This document shows, piece after piece, positions 54,510 to 64,000 of a stretch of DNA of 64,000 nucleotides. The notes under the pieces were generated by a model. The model was not told the origin of the DNA, ran no database searches, and saw only the letters and a program-made list of their open reading frames with translations. The stretch's first letter is position 1; every line of letters starts with the position of its first letter. The stretch is from Acanthamoeba sp. SK_2022b (lineage: Eukaryota > Discosea > Longamoebia > Acanthamoebidae): positions 1 to 64,000 of the forward strand of contig JANDJZ010000079.1 of assembly GCA_027943245.1 (NCBI GenBank). Direction: 5' to 3'. The translations under genes were made by a program, and so were the position numbers.

Positions 54510-54839
54510 GGTCTCCTCCTTCTCGTCTCTTCTCGGGCGCTCACTCTGGTGGTGACATTTCCTTGAGGCAAATCAACAAAAGAAGAGGAAACCTTATCTT
54601 GTGGGTGGGCTCCCTTCTGGCGCGGGCGTTGCTGCCGAATAATAAAGTAAAAACATAAAATGTAAGTAAAAAAATACGAGAAAGAGGGAAAGAGAAAACA
54701 CGGTTGGTGGTCAGGCAGTAGCTTCTCTGCCCGCAAGCGTTGGGGGTGGCACCATGAGCTTCTGCATCGCTCCACTACAACGATTCTGAATTAGTAGTTC
54801 GCCCGCTTGCCGAGTACCTTATTTATTAACCGTCGCTTA
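54510..54839. other. Intergenic region between PP2C and MFS genes
   Basis: No gene seen. It holds the PP2C 3' UTR and the promoter of the transporter gene. Confidence 0.5.
54641..54646 (+). terminator. Poly(A) signal AATAAA for the PUB-PP2C gene
   Basis: AATAAAG lies about 130 bases after the stop codon, just before an A-rich stretch. Confidence 0.5.
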
Positions 54840-56963
54840 ATGGGTAATCGCGAATGGGGCGTCGAGTCGATTCTGCGTCGATTCGAACCCTCAACCACAA
54901 CCATCACAGGGATTGGATTTCTTGTCGATGCTTATGGTACGTTTTTCGTTGTCACGGGCCCGAGTGCAGCCCTCCCTCGAGGGGCACTGATCTCTTTTTC
55001 GCCCGGGGCAGTTCTCTTCAGTATCAACCTTGTCAACAACGTGCTGGAGAAGGTGTACCCCGATCAAGGGGATGAGTTCACTATCTCCGCCATCACAAGC
55101 AGCGTCGTCGTGGTACACTTTCCCACCCGCGCACGCGTGCGGTCCATTCACGCGGGCTGAGTGCGCACGTCTCTCCTTGCAGGGCACTCTCATCGGACAG
55201 CTGCTGTTCGGAATGATCGCGGATCAGCTCGGCAGGAAGCTCGTGTTCGTGACCACCATGGCGTTGGTGATCGTGGGCACCTTGGGCAGCTCTCTCCTCT
55301 CCTGGAATGTCTGGATCATCTCTGTATTCTTTTGCCTCGGTACAACCTTACAACGCGATAGCCCCTTTTCTCTCTCTCTTCCACGTGCTATGCTTACCAG
55401 CCAGCGTGGCGTTGTGTGGGTGGATGCAGGGGTGTGGCGACTGATTCTGGGCGTCGGGCTCGGGGGAGAGTACCCCCTCACCGCCATCATCACGAGCGAG
55501 TTCTTCGAGAACGACGCCAACCGAGGCGCGCGCATCGCGAGTGTGTTCTCGCTTCAGGTGTGCGACCTATCCGCGTCCCCGTTAGGCTCTCTTTTCCCCC
55601 CCTTCTCCTTCGGCTTGACAGCTGCCCCCTCGCCCGGCGCTGCGTCACTATCGGTGAGTCAACAACATTAACCACGGGCCTCTCCCATGGACTACTAGGG
55701 ATGGGGTAAGCTCGTCGCGCCACTGGTGCTCTTCCTGCTGCTGATCGTCGCTGGCAACGACCTGGATCTGGTGTGGCGGTAGGGCAGCTCCGTGGTAGCG
55801 CTTGTAGAAGCGCTCTCGCACTGCGGCTCATCAGAACGCTATGGTTGTCGCGAGGGGGGTACATCAATAGGCTAGCGCTGGGGGTCGGCGCCATACCCGC
55901 CTTTGTCACGTTCTGGCCGCGTCTGGGCATGCACGAAACGAAAGCCTTTGTCGAGGCACCGTCGCCCTCCCAATTCCCTATCCCTACGATCCTGCCTCAC
56001 CGCCGCCCGTTCGCCTCGGCGATGGCATCGTCATGTCATGATGAACTGAGCAGGAGCAAAGAAAGAACGAGCCGGTCAACTGGCGTAGCATATTCCAGGT
56101 CTACTGGCGCAAGCTGCTGGGCACCTGCAGCACGTGGTTTCTCCTCGACTCAGTTCTCTATGCCAACGGGTACCCTCTCCGCCTTCCCCCCCCGCGGTTG
56201 GGTGGCCACGGGTGACCACTTTCCCACCTCTCTTTGCTTGCGCAGCCTCTTCACGGGCACGCTCCTGGAGACAGCGGGCCTCAGCGGGAACGAGGGCGAG
56301 GTGTCGCAGCTGATGAACGACGCCAAGATAACGATGATTGTGGCCTTCATCGGCCTGCCGGGCCACTGGCTCAGCATCCATCTCATCGACCGTTGGGGCC
56401 GCCGCACGCTCCAGATGTGGGGCTTCGCGCTGATGACGGTGCTCTACATGGTGCTGGGCGGTTTCTTCGACTGGGTCACGATGTTCTCGCCGGCCTTCAT
56501 CTTTCTCTACGGGCTCACCTACTTCATCGCCAACGCCGGCCCCAACACCACCACCTACGTCCTGCCCGCCGAGGTCTTCCCGACCAAGATCCGTTCCACC
56601 TGCCACGGGCTCTCGGCAGCGTGCGGCAAGGCCGGGGCGGCCATCGGCACCATCGTCATGGGACCCATGCTCGAGCAGTGGGGCGTGGGCGTGACGCTCA
56701 TGGTCTGCGGCGGCGTGTGCGCGGCGGGCTACCTCATGACGGTGCTCTTTGTCGACGAGACAGTGGGCAAGACGCTCGAGGAGCTGGCCGAGGAGGACGA
56801 CGAGCTCACGCTCCTCTTCCCCGACCCCGAGCTGGCCGATCGCCTGCGGCGGGAGGAGCGACGACTCAAGCTCGTCTTCAGCCGCGGCAACCCAGACGCC
56901 GACCTCGATTCCCTTCCCCTCACCCGGCTGGGCCTCACCATGGACTCTGCCAAGCTGCGATGA
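54840..56963 (+). CDS. MFS transporter, inorganic phosphate:H+ symporter (PHO84-like)
   Basis: Eight exons (54840-54936, 55012-55112, 55183-55339, 55430-55557, 55699-55778, 55871-55949, 56066-56169, 56246-56963) close in phase to 487 residues. Family marks are TGIGFLVDAY and the FSINLVNNVLEK loop, the MFS signature MIADQLGRKLVF between spans 2 and 3, GVGLGGEYPLTAIITSEF, the second-half motif HLIDRWGRRTLQ, and GPNTTTYVLPAEVFPTKIRS, close to the phosphate-symporter pattern. About 12 spans are expected. It should import phosphate, or a related anion, with protons across the plasma membrane. The C-terminal tail is acidic and cytosolic. The start follows a short 5' region. Confidence 0.9.
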
Positions 56964-57204
56964 CGCTTGCTCCCGTCAACGCCACCAGCACGGCCTTTTC
57001 TCTGTTGTAAACAACTTCGATTATTTCTTTTATATTTTTTTCGTGCAGCTTTTGTGCATCTTGTGAGTGTCGACACCCACACCACCGCCCAGCGCAAGGT
57101 GTGCTGGCAGAGAGAGATCTGGCCAGAGAAAGACTGGGCGAATTGATAAGAGCTTGCCAGAGAGAAAGGCGCATCAACACATAGATCATCACACAGAAAG
57201 AAGT

Positions 57205-58907
57205 ATGGCGGATTCTATGGAAGTCGAGAAGGGAGGCGACAAGCCCAAGACGCTGGAGGAGGCGCTGCAGGAGGAGGAAATTGACCCAGAGATCCTCAAC
57301 AGCTCGGTCGACGACATCACGGCGCGCACTAGGGCACTCGATCGAGAAATCCAGATTTTGAGACACGAGCAGAACCGACTTCACCACGAACAAGCTGGGC
57401 TCAAGGAGAAGATCAAGGAGAACAACGAAAAGATTAAGCTCAACAAACAGCTTCCCTACCTCGTGGCCAACGTTGTAGAGGTATGCATCTTGCACCTGCA
57501 CTCACTCGCACCAGATCCAGTGCTGGCATGAGATTGCGTGTCCTTTCATTTTCAGTGCGCCATTTGTTTCTATCACTGCTCACCGCCAACATCAACTGCA
57601 GCTGATCGATGCCGAGCCAGAGGAAGAGGAGGAGGGCAGCACCATGGAACTGGATGCTCATCCTTCGACTGGCAAATGCGCAGTGATCAAGACGTCTGAC
57701 AGAAAGGTATGTTGTTCTATTGATCACACGAGTGCAACCTTTACCAACTCGGTTCACCGCCGTTGCTCATCCTGTGCATTCGCGTTGGGCGCAGACCATC
57801 TTCCTGCCCGTGGTGGGCTTGGTGGACCCTGCCGAGCTCAGGCCTGCCGACCTCATCGGCGTGAACAAGGACAGCTACCTCATCCTCGACACCCTGCCGC
57901 CAGAGTACGACGCTCGAGTCAAGGCCATGGAGGTCGACGAGAGGCCTACCGAGGACTACTCCGATGTTGGTGGTCTCCACAAGCAGATCGAAGAGCTCAT
58001 CGAGGCCGTCGTGCTTCCCATCACTCACAAGGACCGCTTCCTGTCCATCGGCATCCAGCCTCCCAAGGGTAAAGCCCCCCTCGCCCCGCTCTCCTCTCCC
58101 GCATGTGTGTTGTCCTTTGAAGCTTGACTGCTGACCCCACTGCGTCTGTTCATTTCGTGGTTGCAGGCGTGCTTTTGTACGGCCCGCCCGGTACGGGCAA
58201 GACGCTGATGGCCCGTGCGTGCGCCGCGCAGACCAAGTCGACCTTCCTGAAGCTCGCCGGTCCTCAGCTGGTGCAGATGTTCATCGGTGACGGTGCCAAG
58301 TTGGTGCGCGACGCCTTTGCGCTGGCCAAGGAGAAGGCGCCCGCCATCATCTTCATCGACGAGCTGGACGCCATCGGCACCAAGCGTTTCGACAGCGACA
58401 AGTCGGGCGACAGAGAGGTGCAGCGCACGATGCTGGAGCTCCTCAACCAGCTCGACGGATTCAGCAGCGACCTCAGCGTCAAGGTCATCGCCGCCACCAA
58501 CCGAATCGACATCCTCGATCCCGCCCTCCTGCGTTCGGGTCGTCTGGACAGAAAGATCGAGTTCCCCCTGCCCAACGAACAGGCTCGCGCCTCCATCCTT
58601 CGCATCCACTCGCGTAAGATGAACGTGAGCAAGGACGTCAACTTTGAGGAGCTGGGACAGAGCACGGAGGACTTCAACGGCGCTCAGCTCAAGGCCGTGT
58701 GCGTGGAGGTACGGCTACACGGCGCTGTCATTATATGGTCTGCACTCGTCTTTGTATTCGCTGGTGGCTGACCCCACGAACGATCGTATGCAGGCGGGCA
58801 TGCTTGCGCTGAGAAGGGACGCCGAGGACCTCAGGCACGAGGACTTCATGGAGGGCATCGCCGCCGTCCAGGCAAAGAAGAAGAAGAGTCTGCAGTACTA
58901 CGCCTAA
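57205..58907 (+). CDS. RPT5: 26S proteasome regulatory ATPase Rpt5 (subunit 6A)
   Basis: Five exons (57205-57480, 57602-57706, 57795-58068, 58167-58708, 58794-58907) give 436 residues, the normal length. An N-terminal coiled coil ([20 protein letters not shown]), the OB ring ([20 protein letters not shown]) and the AAA domain follow in order. Walker A is GPPGTGKT, Walker B is [11 protein letters not shown], and the second region of homology is [32 protein letters not shown] and the tail SLQYYA, with a C-terminal HbYX-like YYA, point to Rpt5 rather than the other Rpt subunits. It unfolds ubiquitinated proteins and opens the 20S gate. Confidence 0.97.
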
Positions 58908-59141
58908 GGCACTGAAGCTAAAGAGAAGAGAGAGAGAGAAACAATTGCAGTTCTTCGCAAACGGCTACAGCTCCCTCCCCCCCACCCAACGGAGAGGCGC
59001 CTCCACCCTTCCTTCGAACTTCTTTGTAAGTTACTTGTTCATACCCCTCTCGCCCACCCGTCAATCTAGACTCTGTTCTTCCAATCCAAGAACGCGCGCG
59101 TGTGAGCCTCTGCCAACTGGCGGCCACTGTTTGGCTGTCGC

Positions 59142-60450
59142 TCAGCATTTGTACATCTTTTGAACGCAGCGGATGGGGCTTCGACAAATCGGGCACCCCT
59201 TGTCGAGGCGGAGCTCGTCTGCACACCTGGACCGACAAGACAACCAACAAGGGTGCGTCAGTCCAACGGGAAGGGCGCAAGCCATGCAAGCTGGAGGAAG
59301 ATCGAGAAGAAGACGGTGACGCACTGGGAGCAGAGGAGGGCATGGCCACAGTCGAGGATGACCGTGTCGATTGGGGACTCAAAGCACAGCTTGCACAGGT
59401 CGTTGTCGCTCATGTCGTCCGGCTCCGCCACCTTGTCGGCAGAGCCGTAGCTCGTCATCGTAGACAATGGGCGTGTGGACATGGCCTGAGAAGATGATGG
59501 AGAAGTAGAAGTAGAAACAGATGAAGACGAAGACGAAGACGAAGAGGAGCAGCTAGGCTCGGTCGAGGAAGAAGACTCGGCTGACGCGGCGGGTGGGTCA
59601 GGCGACTCCTCAGAGATCGCCGTGGAGGTGGTGGAAGCCAGTTCTGGTTCTGTTGGCGCCGCCTGGCCAATCGAGTGGTTAAGATCAGGAAGCAGCAACT
59701 GTTTCGCCTTGTCCTCCTTCCCTGTGTGGGTGGCGTTGGGTGAAGAGTTTGAGACTGGCGCAGAACGTGAAAGGTGGAAGAGGGGAATAGGGGAAGAGCC
59801 ACTACCTGCGGCGAGGAGGCTGAACACGTAGTTGATGAGAGCAAGGGCTTCCTTCTCCTCGAGAGCTTCCAATCGGCCAGTCTTAACCAGGTATCGGTTC
59901 ACCCACTTCCAGTGCTCCAAGATCTACACAGTCCCTCCCTCAGTGACATCAGACAAACTGTCGACCACGCCACGCCTCGATCGACTCGCGTGGACATGGT
60001 AGGGGTGTCACGCACTTCCTTGAGATTGGCGCCCAACGCAATGGCGTAGAATGGTCGCACGCTTACGATGATCCGGTATGGCTGTTGTCTGATTTGCCAG
60101 TAGTTTACACGGCCAGTACACACCACGACACGTTACGTTCGCACACCGCTGTTCAACACGGAGGCCGGGGCAAGGGGTAGAGAGTACGGTGAGCTGTAGA
60201 GGAGGGAGCGAAAGCCAAAGATGAGGCGCTCTATGGGTTTGTCGGCGGAGAGGTGTCGCTGCAGCACGAAATAGCGCTTGCGTTTGACCTCCTCCCACCC
60301 CGTCCACTGCCCGCCTGGCCGACCACGGAGGCTAATGCATTAGGCGTGGCCATGCACATCACCTTCCTGAGCAGACGCGGGGGGGGGGGCAGCGTAATGA
60401 AAGAAAGGTCAAGAAAGCTTACCCGACGTTTCCTGGGGTTCTATCCACAT
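59142..60450 (-). CDS. RING-finger protein (C3HC4), probable E3 ubiquitin ligase
   Basis: Six exons (60423-60450, 60160-60314, 60016-60081, 59806-59923, 59325-59721, 59142-59226) close in phase to 282 residues. The N-terminal 130 residues are helical and unassigned (WEEVKRKRYFVLQRHLSADK, YRIIVSVRPFYAIALGANLK, ILEHWKWVNRYLVKTGRLEA). A long Ser-rich linker follows. The C-terminal RING reads CKLCFESPIDTVILDCGHAL, LCSQC, then CPICRSPI, with the second half on its own exon. A RING at the very end is typical of ligases such as MUL1 or XIAP types. The target is unknown. Confidence 0.82.
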
Positions 60451-60711
60451 TATAACTGCCTACAATGACTGCCGCAGTCGTCCACTCTCTCCCTTTTGCT
60501 GAGCAGCAGCGGCAGACGAATCTAATGGCAGGCACAGATCAAATGGGTCGAAGAGCATACGAGGTTGGAGAGAGGTTCTCAGAAAACACCGCAACTGCGG
60601 CAACACAATGTGCGGTATGTTGGCTATGCGTGTATCGTTACACGGCGTGGCGGAGGAGGAAACACAGGCAGACCTCATCTTGTGTTTTCAACAAACGGAC
60701 ACTCAGTAAGC
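60451..60711. promoter_or_regulatory. Divergent intergenic region between RING and Mpv17 genes
   Basis: The two genes start head to head 261 bp apart. The open frame from 60465 has no domain and is most likely 5' UTR or promoter. Confidence 0.35.
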
Positions 60712-61853
60712 ATGGCAGCAGCAGCAGGTTGGGTACAGAAGGTTTTGCACAGCTACTCGCGTGCAACGGCGGAGAAACCATACCGCACCAACATTCTCAC
60801 TGCTGGTGCTTCTTGCCCTCCCCCCGTGCCTCCACCTCCTCTCCGTAGGCTGTGCCGTTGTTGAATCACTTATATCAACTTCCTGTTTTGCTTCACTACT
60901 TACCTAAAAATCAATTCTGCTGCAATCGCAAAGGCGCGCTGTGGTTCTCTGGCGATGTGATATCGCAAAAGGCCGACGGGAGGGCGTGGAGCGACTTGGA
61001 CTGGCGACGCACCGCTCGCATCACCGCCTACGGCCTCTGCGTTGCCGGTATGTCTCTCCGCCCGGCGTTTCTGCTCCTTTACTGAGGGTGAGCACTTGAC
61101 GTACGTGTGTCACTCACCCGATGCTCGCGCTTGGTAGGTCCCGTCTACTGCTGGTGGTATTCGTTCCTGGAGCGCAAGACGGCTCATCTGGCCAAGCGCT
61201 CCGTCTGGAAGTACATCACCGCCAAGGTTTGCTTGTCCCTCTCCCAACTGCCGCCTGGCTTGAGCTTCTCTCTCTCTCAATTGCTGGCCCATTCGTTGAC
61301 CGCACGCTCAACCCATCAGGTGGCCGCGGACCAGCTCATTTTTGAACCTCCCTACCTGCTGCTCTTCTTCAGCTTGACCTCCATCATGGAGGGACACACG
61401 CTCCACCAGGCACTCCACGCCGCTCGCCTGTTTGTTTCTTCACAGCTCCGCTAACCCAGGCGGCTGCGCGTCGGACAGATTCGATCGAAGCTGAAGCAGG
61501 ACTACCTCTCCACGTTCATTGTCGATTGCCAGGTGTGGCCCTTTGCCCAGGTTCTCAATTTCCGCTTCGTCAACCCTCTCTACCAGGCACGCCCCTTCCC
61601 CCCCCCAAACACTCGGTGGCGCTGTGGCGTGCGTGCGGGTGGGTCCGCTGACTTGTGCCTGCAACAGTCGCTGGTTGTGAATGGAATCTGCGTCGGGTGG
61701 AACGCCTACCTGTCGTTCGTGAAGCACAAGGCCATCCTGCCACCAGACCACAGCGAAGCGGCCATTGGCGGCACGCCATCTGCTGCCGCGTCGGTGCCCC
61801 GCCCTCTCCCCTCCGGCGCTCCCTCGTCTCCCGTCGAGCGGCCCTCCGCGTGA
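60712..61853 (+). CDS. Mpv17/PMP22 family membrane protein
   Basis: Six exons (60712-60805, 60934-61047, 61138-61226, 61320-61409, 61479-61586, 61668-61853) close in phase to 226 residues. Family marks are YSRATAEKPYRTNILTAGAL, SGDVISQKADGRAWSDLDW, ARITAYGLCVAGPVYCWWYS, AADQLIFEPPYLLLFF, and LKQDYLSTFIVDCQVWPFAQ followed by LNFRFVNPLYQSLVVNGICV. Members have four membrane spans and sit in peroxisomes or inner mitochondrial membranes, where they are thought to form channels. Two introns (61410-61478 and 61587-61667) are GC-AG. The second is also open in frame, so partial retention cannot be excluded. Confidence 0.9.
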
Positions 61854-62189
61854 GGTCTCTTGCCATTCCACCAAGAGTGGTCCTCTATCCTATAACTTCG
61901 ATATGCCTCCATACACGTACATGTATATAAATATGCAGATATACAACTGGTTAGTGTGCCTGCCCAACCAGGGCCCTGTCGATTTTTTGATTTTTTGATT
62001 ATTTTTTGTTCTTGTTTTCCCGGCGAATTAATTTGCCAGGGAAGCGGCCTTTCTTAGACTTGTTCCCGGTGGGTGTGCTTCCCTGCATCTCTGCAGAATC
62101 TACCTGTACTCGGGGTGAGAGGTCTTCAACTTCGTGCTCCCTGAAGCCCCATTAGATTTGGGTGGTGCATTTTTGTCCGATTTTTCTCA
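61854..62189. other. Intergenic region, AT-richer
   Basis: No gene seen. It holds the Mpv17 3' UTR, which includes T-rich stretches near 61985-62010, and the promoter of the SAM-DEP gene. Confidence 0.5.
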
Positions 62190-64000
62190 ATGGAAAACGC
62201 CAAGGACGGCATCGAACGACTTGGAATCGAAGAGGATGATGTTGACCTTCGATCATCCTCGTCGTCTGGCACCGAAGATCCCACGGTGGACCTTGACGAA
62301 GCGCGGCAGGAGATAAAGAAGCAACAGCAACTCATCGCCAACCTGCAAGCGCAACTTGTACAACCCCCCCCCCCCGTCTTCATTCATTTGATGCCTAATC
62401 GCTCTGAAACTATGACGAGGCACTCTGTGATGATCTGCTAGGACTCGTGCACTTATGGCGAGCGTGTTGCTTATGATGATTACTCTCGCATGATGCAGGC
62501 CGGACATAAGGAGGGTCCGGAAAAGACAGCAGCGCCAAAGGAGAGCGGAGGCGGAGAAGAAGGCGCGCCAAAGGAGAGTGGAGGCGGGGGAGGGGCTGGA
62601 ACGGAGCTGGAAGAGTTCTTTGCCAGTATTGGCCTACCCCAGTACGCTGCCGTATTTGCCAAGGAGGTATACACCCCGGCCACCTCGTCGCTTTCGTTCT
62701 TCCCCCCCGTGCGCTTCGTGTTCTTTCTTCTGCTCGTGCTGTCCGTGCGCCTCCCATGCGTTCACGATCAACACCTACGCACACGACGCACACAGGAATT
62801 CGATGTCGAGAGCATCATGTTGCTGGACGAGAACGAGCTCAAAGAGATGGAGATTCCACGCGGGCCTCGACTCAAGATCCTCAACCGCATCAAGGCCGGC
62901 AACCCCAGCGGCGGCGGCGGCGGCGGCGGCAGTAGTCCCTCGACCGCCCATTCCATCAGCCGATCGTCGTCGGCCAGTCTTGGCTCCTCCGCCGAGTCCC
63001 TCGCCGAAGACTCGAGTGGCAGCGCCGCCGCGCCCGCCATCCAACAGACCAGCACGCTGAACCCCCTCAACCTCGAGGAGGTGGCGCAGGCCGGGCGCAG
63101 GCCGGCACGGCTGTCGTGGGGGCGCATCCCCGAGGGCGAGGCCTCGCCGGGCGGGAGCCCCCGCTCGTCGGCGCCGCTTCATTCGTCGCCGCACCCGGTG
63201 GCCGAGGACACGCTCGGGTCGGGCGGCGTGGTGCGCAAGTTCAAGCGGGATTCGGGGGAGATGCGGCGCAAGCTGGCCGAGGTGCAGCGCTCTCCCGGAC
63301 GATCGACCCTCAAGAAGAGCGTGTCCGACCTCGAAGAGCAGATGAGCGCCAGCGACGGGTGCGTCGTCGCCAGCCGTGCCCTCTCCCCTAACCGCATAAT
63401 AAAACAAGCCCACCAATGACTGACATCTTCACCCCTCTAACGCACACGTCTGTCACAGGTCGGTGTTGACCAAGGCGCTGCTTGAGCGGAGGCGGCGGAG
63501 CAGCGGTTCGACGTCGGGCCGATCGGCGATCCCCACTATCTCTCGATCCCACGAGCACATGGAGCACCGTAGGCCTCTCGCCCCCTCCCCCTCCCCTGCT
63601 TTTGTGGTGGTTGGTTTTCCCTGCCGGTGGTGCGACTTCTGACAGGTGGCCTGTCTGTGACAGATGAGAACGACGAGGGCTCGGCCGGGGAGGGCCTGGT
63701 CAAGAAGGTCCTGCTCGTCGACGCGTCGGCGCCCATCAAGACGGTCAAGAAGATGGCCATCACCGACATACTGCCCAAGGTCTCGCAGATGCCCGTCGAG
63801 AAGCAGAAGGCCAAGAAAGTCAGCGGAGTGGTGCCGTCTCATCCCGCTCTATCGCTTTTTGATACTATTTTATTTGTTTTTTTTTCCTTCTCCCGATTGG
63901 TCGAGTGCTGAGCTGTGTGCGTGTGTTGTGCCTGTGAAGGTCTACGAGTACTACTTCACTGGCGCGCGGCTCATCGAATGGCTGCTCGAGGAGTCGCTCG
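62190..64000 (+). CDS. SAM- and DEP-domain protein, N-terminal part (runs off the window)
   Basis: Exons 62190-62357, 62499-62666, 62796-63358, 63459-63568, 63664-63818 and 63940 onward join in phase. A short coiled coil at the start (EARQEIKKQQQLIANLQAQL) is followed by Lys/Gly-rich sequence and a SAM domain split by an intron (ELEEFFASIGLPQYAAVFAK, then EFDVESIMLLDENELKEM, EIPRGPRLKILNRIKAG). A Ser-rich region with basic motifs follows (VRKFKRDSGEMRRKLAEVQR). The last 20 residues, YEYYFTGARLIEWLLEES, look like the start of a DEP domain. SAM plus DEP suggests a membrane-linked signalling scaffold. The DEP call rests on few residues. Confidence 0.72.

Noticed and set aside
61533..61853. Continuous frame through the last Mpv17 intron
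   Set aside because: The extra 27 residues interrupt a conserved family segment, and a GC-AG intron removes them exactly; kept as intron.
1..64000. CRISPR arrays, bacterial operons, ribosome binding sites, riboswitches, rRNA
   Set aside because: Nothing of this kind was seen; pervasive spliceosomal introns show nuclear eukaryotic DNA, and the tandem repeats present lack regular spacers.

Overview
The window is nuclear DNA from an intron-rich, GC-rich protist. The best guess is an amoebozoan close to Acanthamoeba. The grounds are compact genes with introns of about 50-100 bp, mostly beginning GTACG or GTGCG, and the mix of families: ELMO, RhoGEF, RhoGAP, saposin/countin-like, fascin-like trefoil and SAM/DEP proteins. 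That assignment is an inference. I built the gene models by hand by joining exons so that reading phase, splice sites and family alignment agree. Where phase could not be closed I say so.

Layout. 1-5.8 kb: the tail of an unknown Ser/Pro-rich gene, a START-domain protein, a small membrane protein, a tandem fascin-like protein and a charged Ser/Pro-rich protein. 5.8-9.56 kb: a lower-GC accessory block holding the decayed remains of a tyrosine-recombinase (DIRS- or Crypton-like) element with tandem and inverted repeats. 9.5-14.8 kb: a secreted saposin-B protein, an ELMO protein and a PH-DH-PH RhoGEF. 14.9-19.4 kb: one 16-exon gene fusing a UBE2Q-like E2 fold, a UFD1 fold, Cys/His zinc fingers and a MYND finger. 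19.5-25 kb: a 2OG-Fe(II) oxygenase with a frameshift, a second fascin-like protein carrying a Cys-rich tail, and a purple acid phosphatase. 25-34.3 kb: a RhoGAP, a membrane coiled-coil protein, a low-molecular-weight tyrosine phosphatase and a Dsc1/Tul1-type membrane RING ligase. 34.5-47.9 kb, all on the minus strand: a hypothetical, a CBS-RS-PH protein, serine racemase (frameshifted), alpha-galactosidase, a coiled-coil protein and an SRI-domain protein. 48-64 kb: an EF-hand CaaX protein, two small proteins, an AT-richer island, a PUB-PP2C phosphatase with a tRNA-Phe gene inside one intron, a phosphate-type MFS transporter, proteasome ATPase Rpt5, a RING protein, an Mpv17 protein and the start of a SAM-DEP protein.

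Themes. Ubiquitin/p97-linked functions recur (E2-UFD1 fusion, Dsc1-like ligase, PUB domain, Rpt5, RING), as do Rho-family regulators (ELMO, RhoGEF, RhoGAP). Nothing shows that these genes are co-regulated. The most unusual items are the E2-UFD1-zinc-finger-MYND fusion, the PUB-PP2C fusion with its nested tRNA, and a set of seven GC-AG introns that almost all share a GCACG donor.
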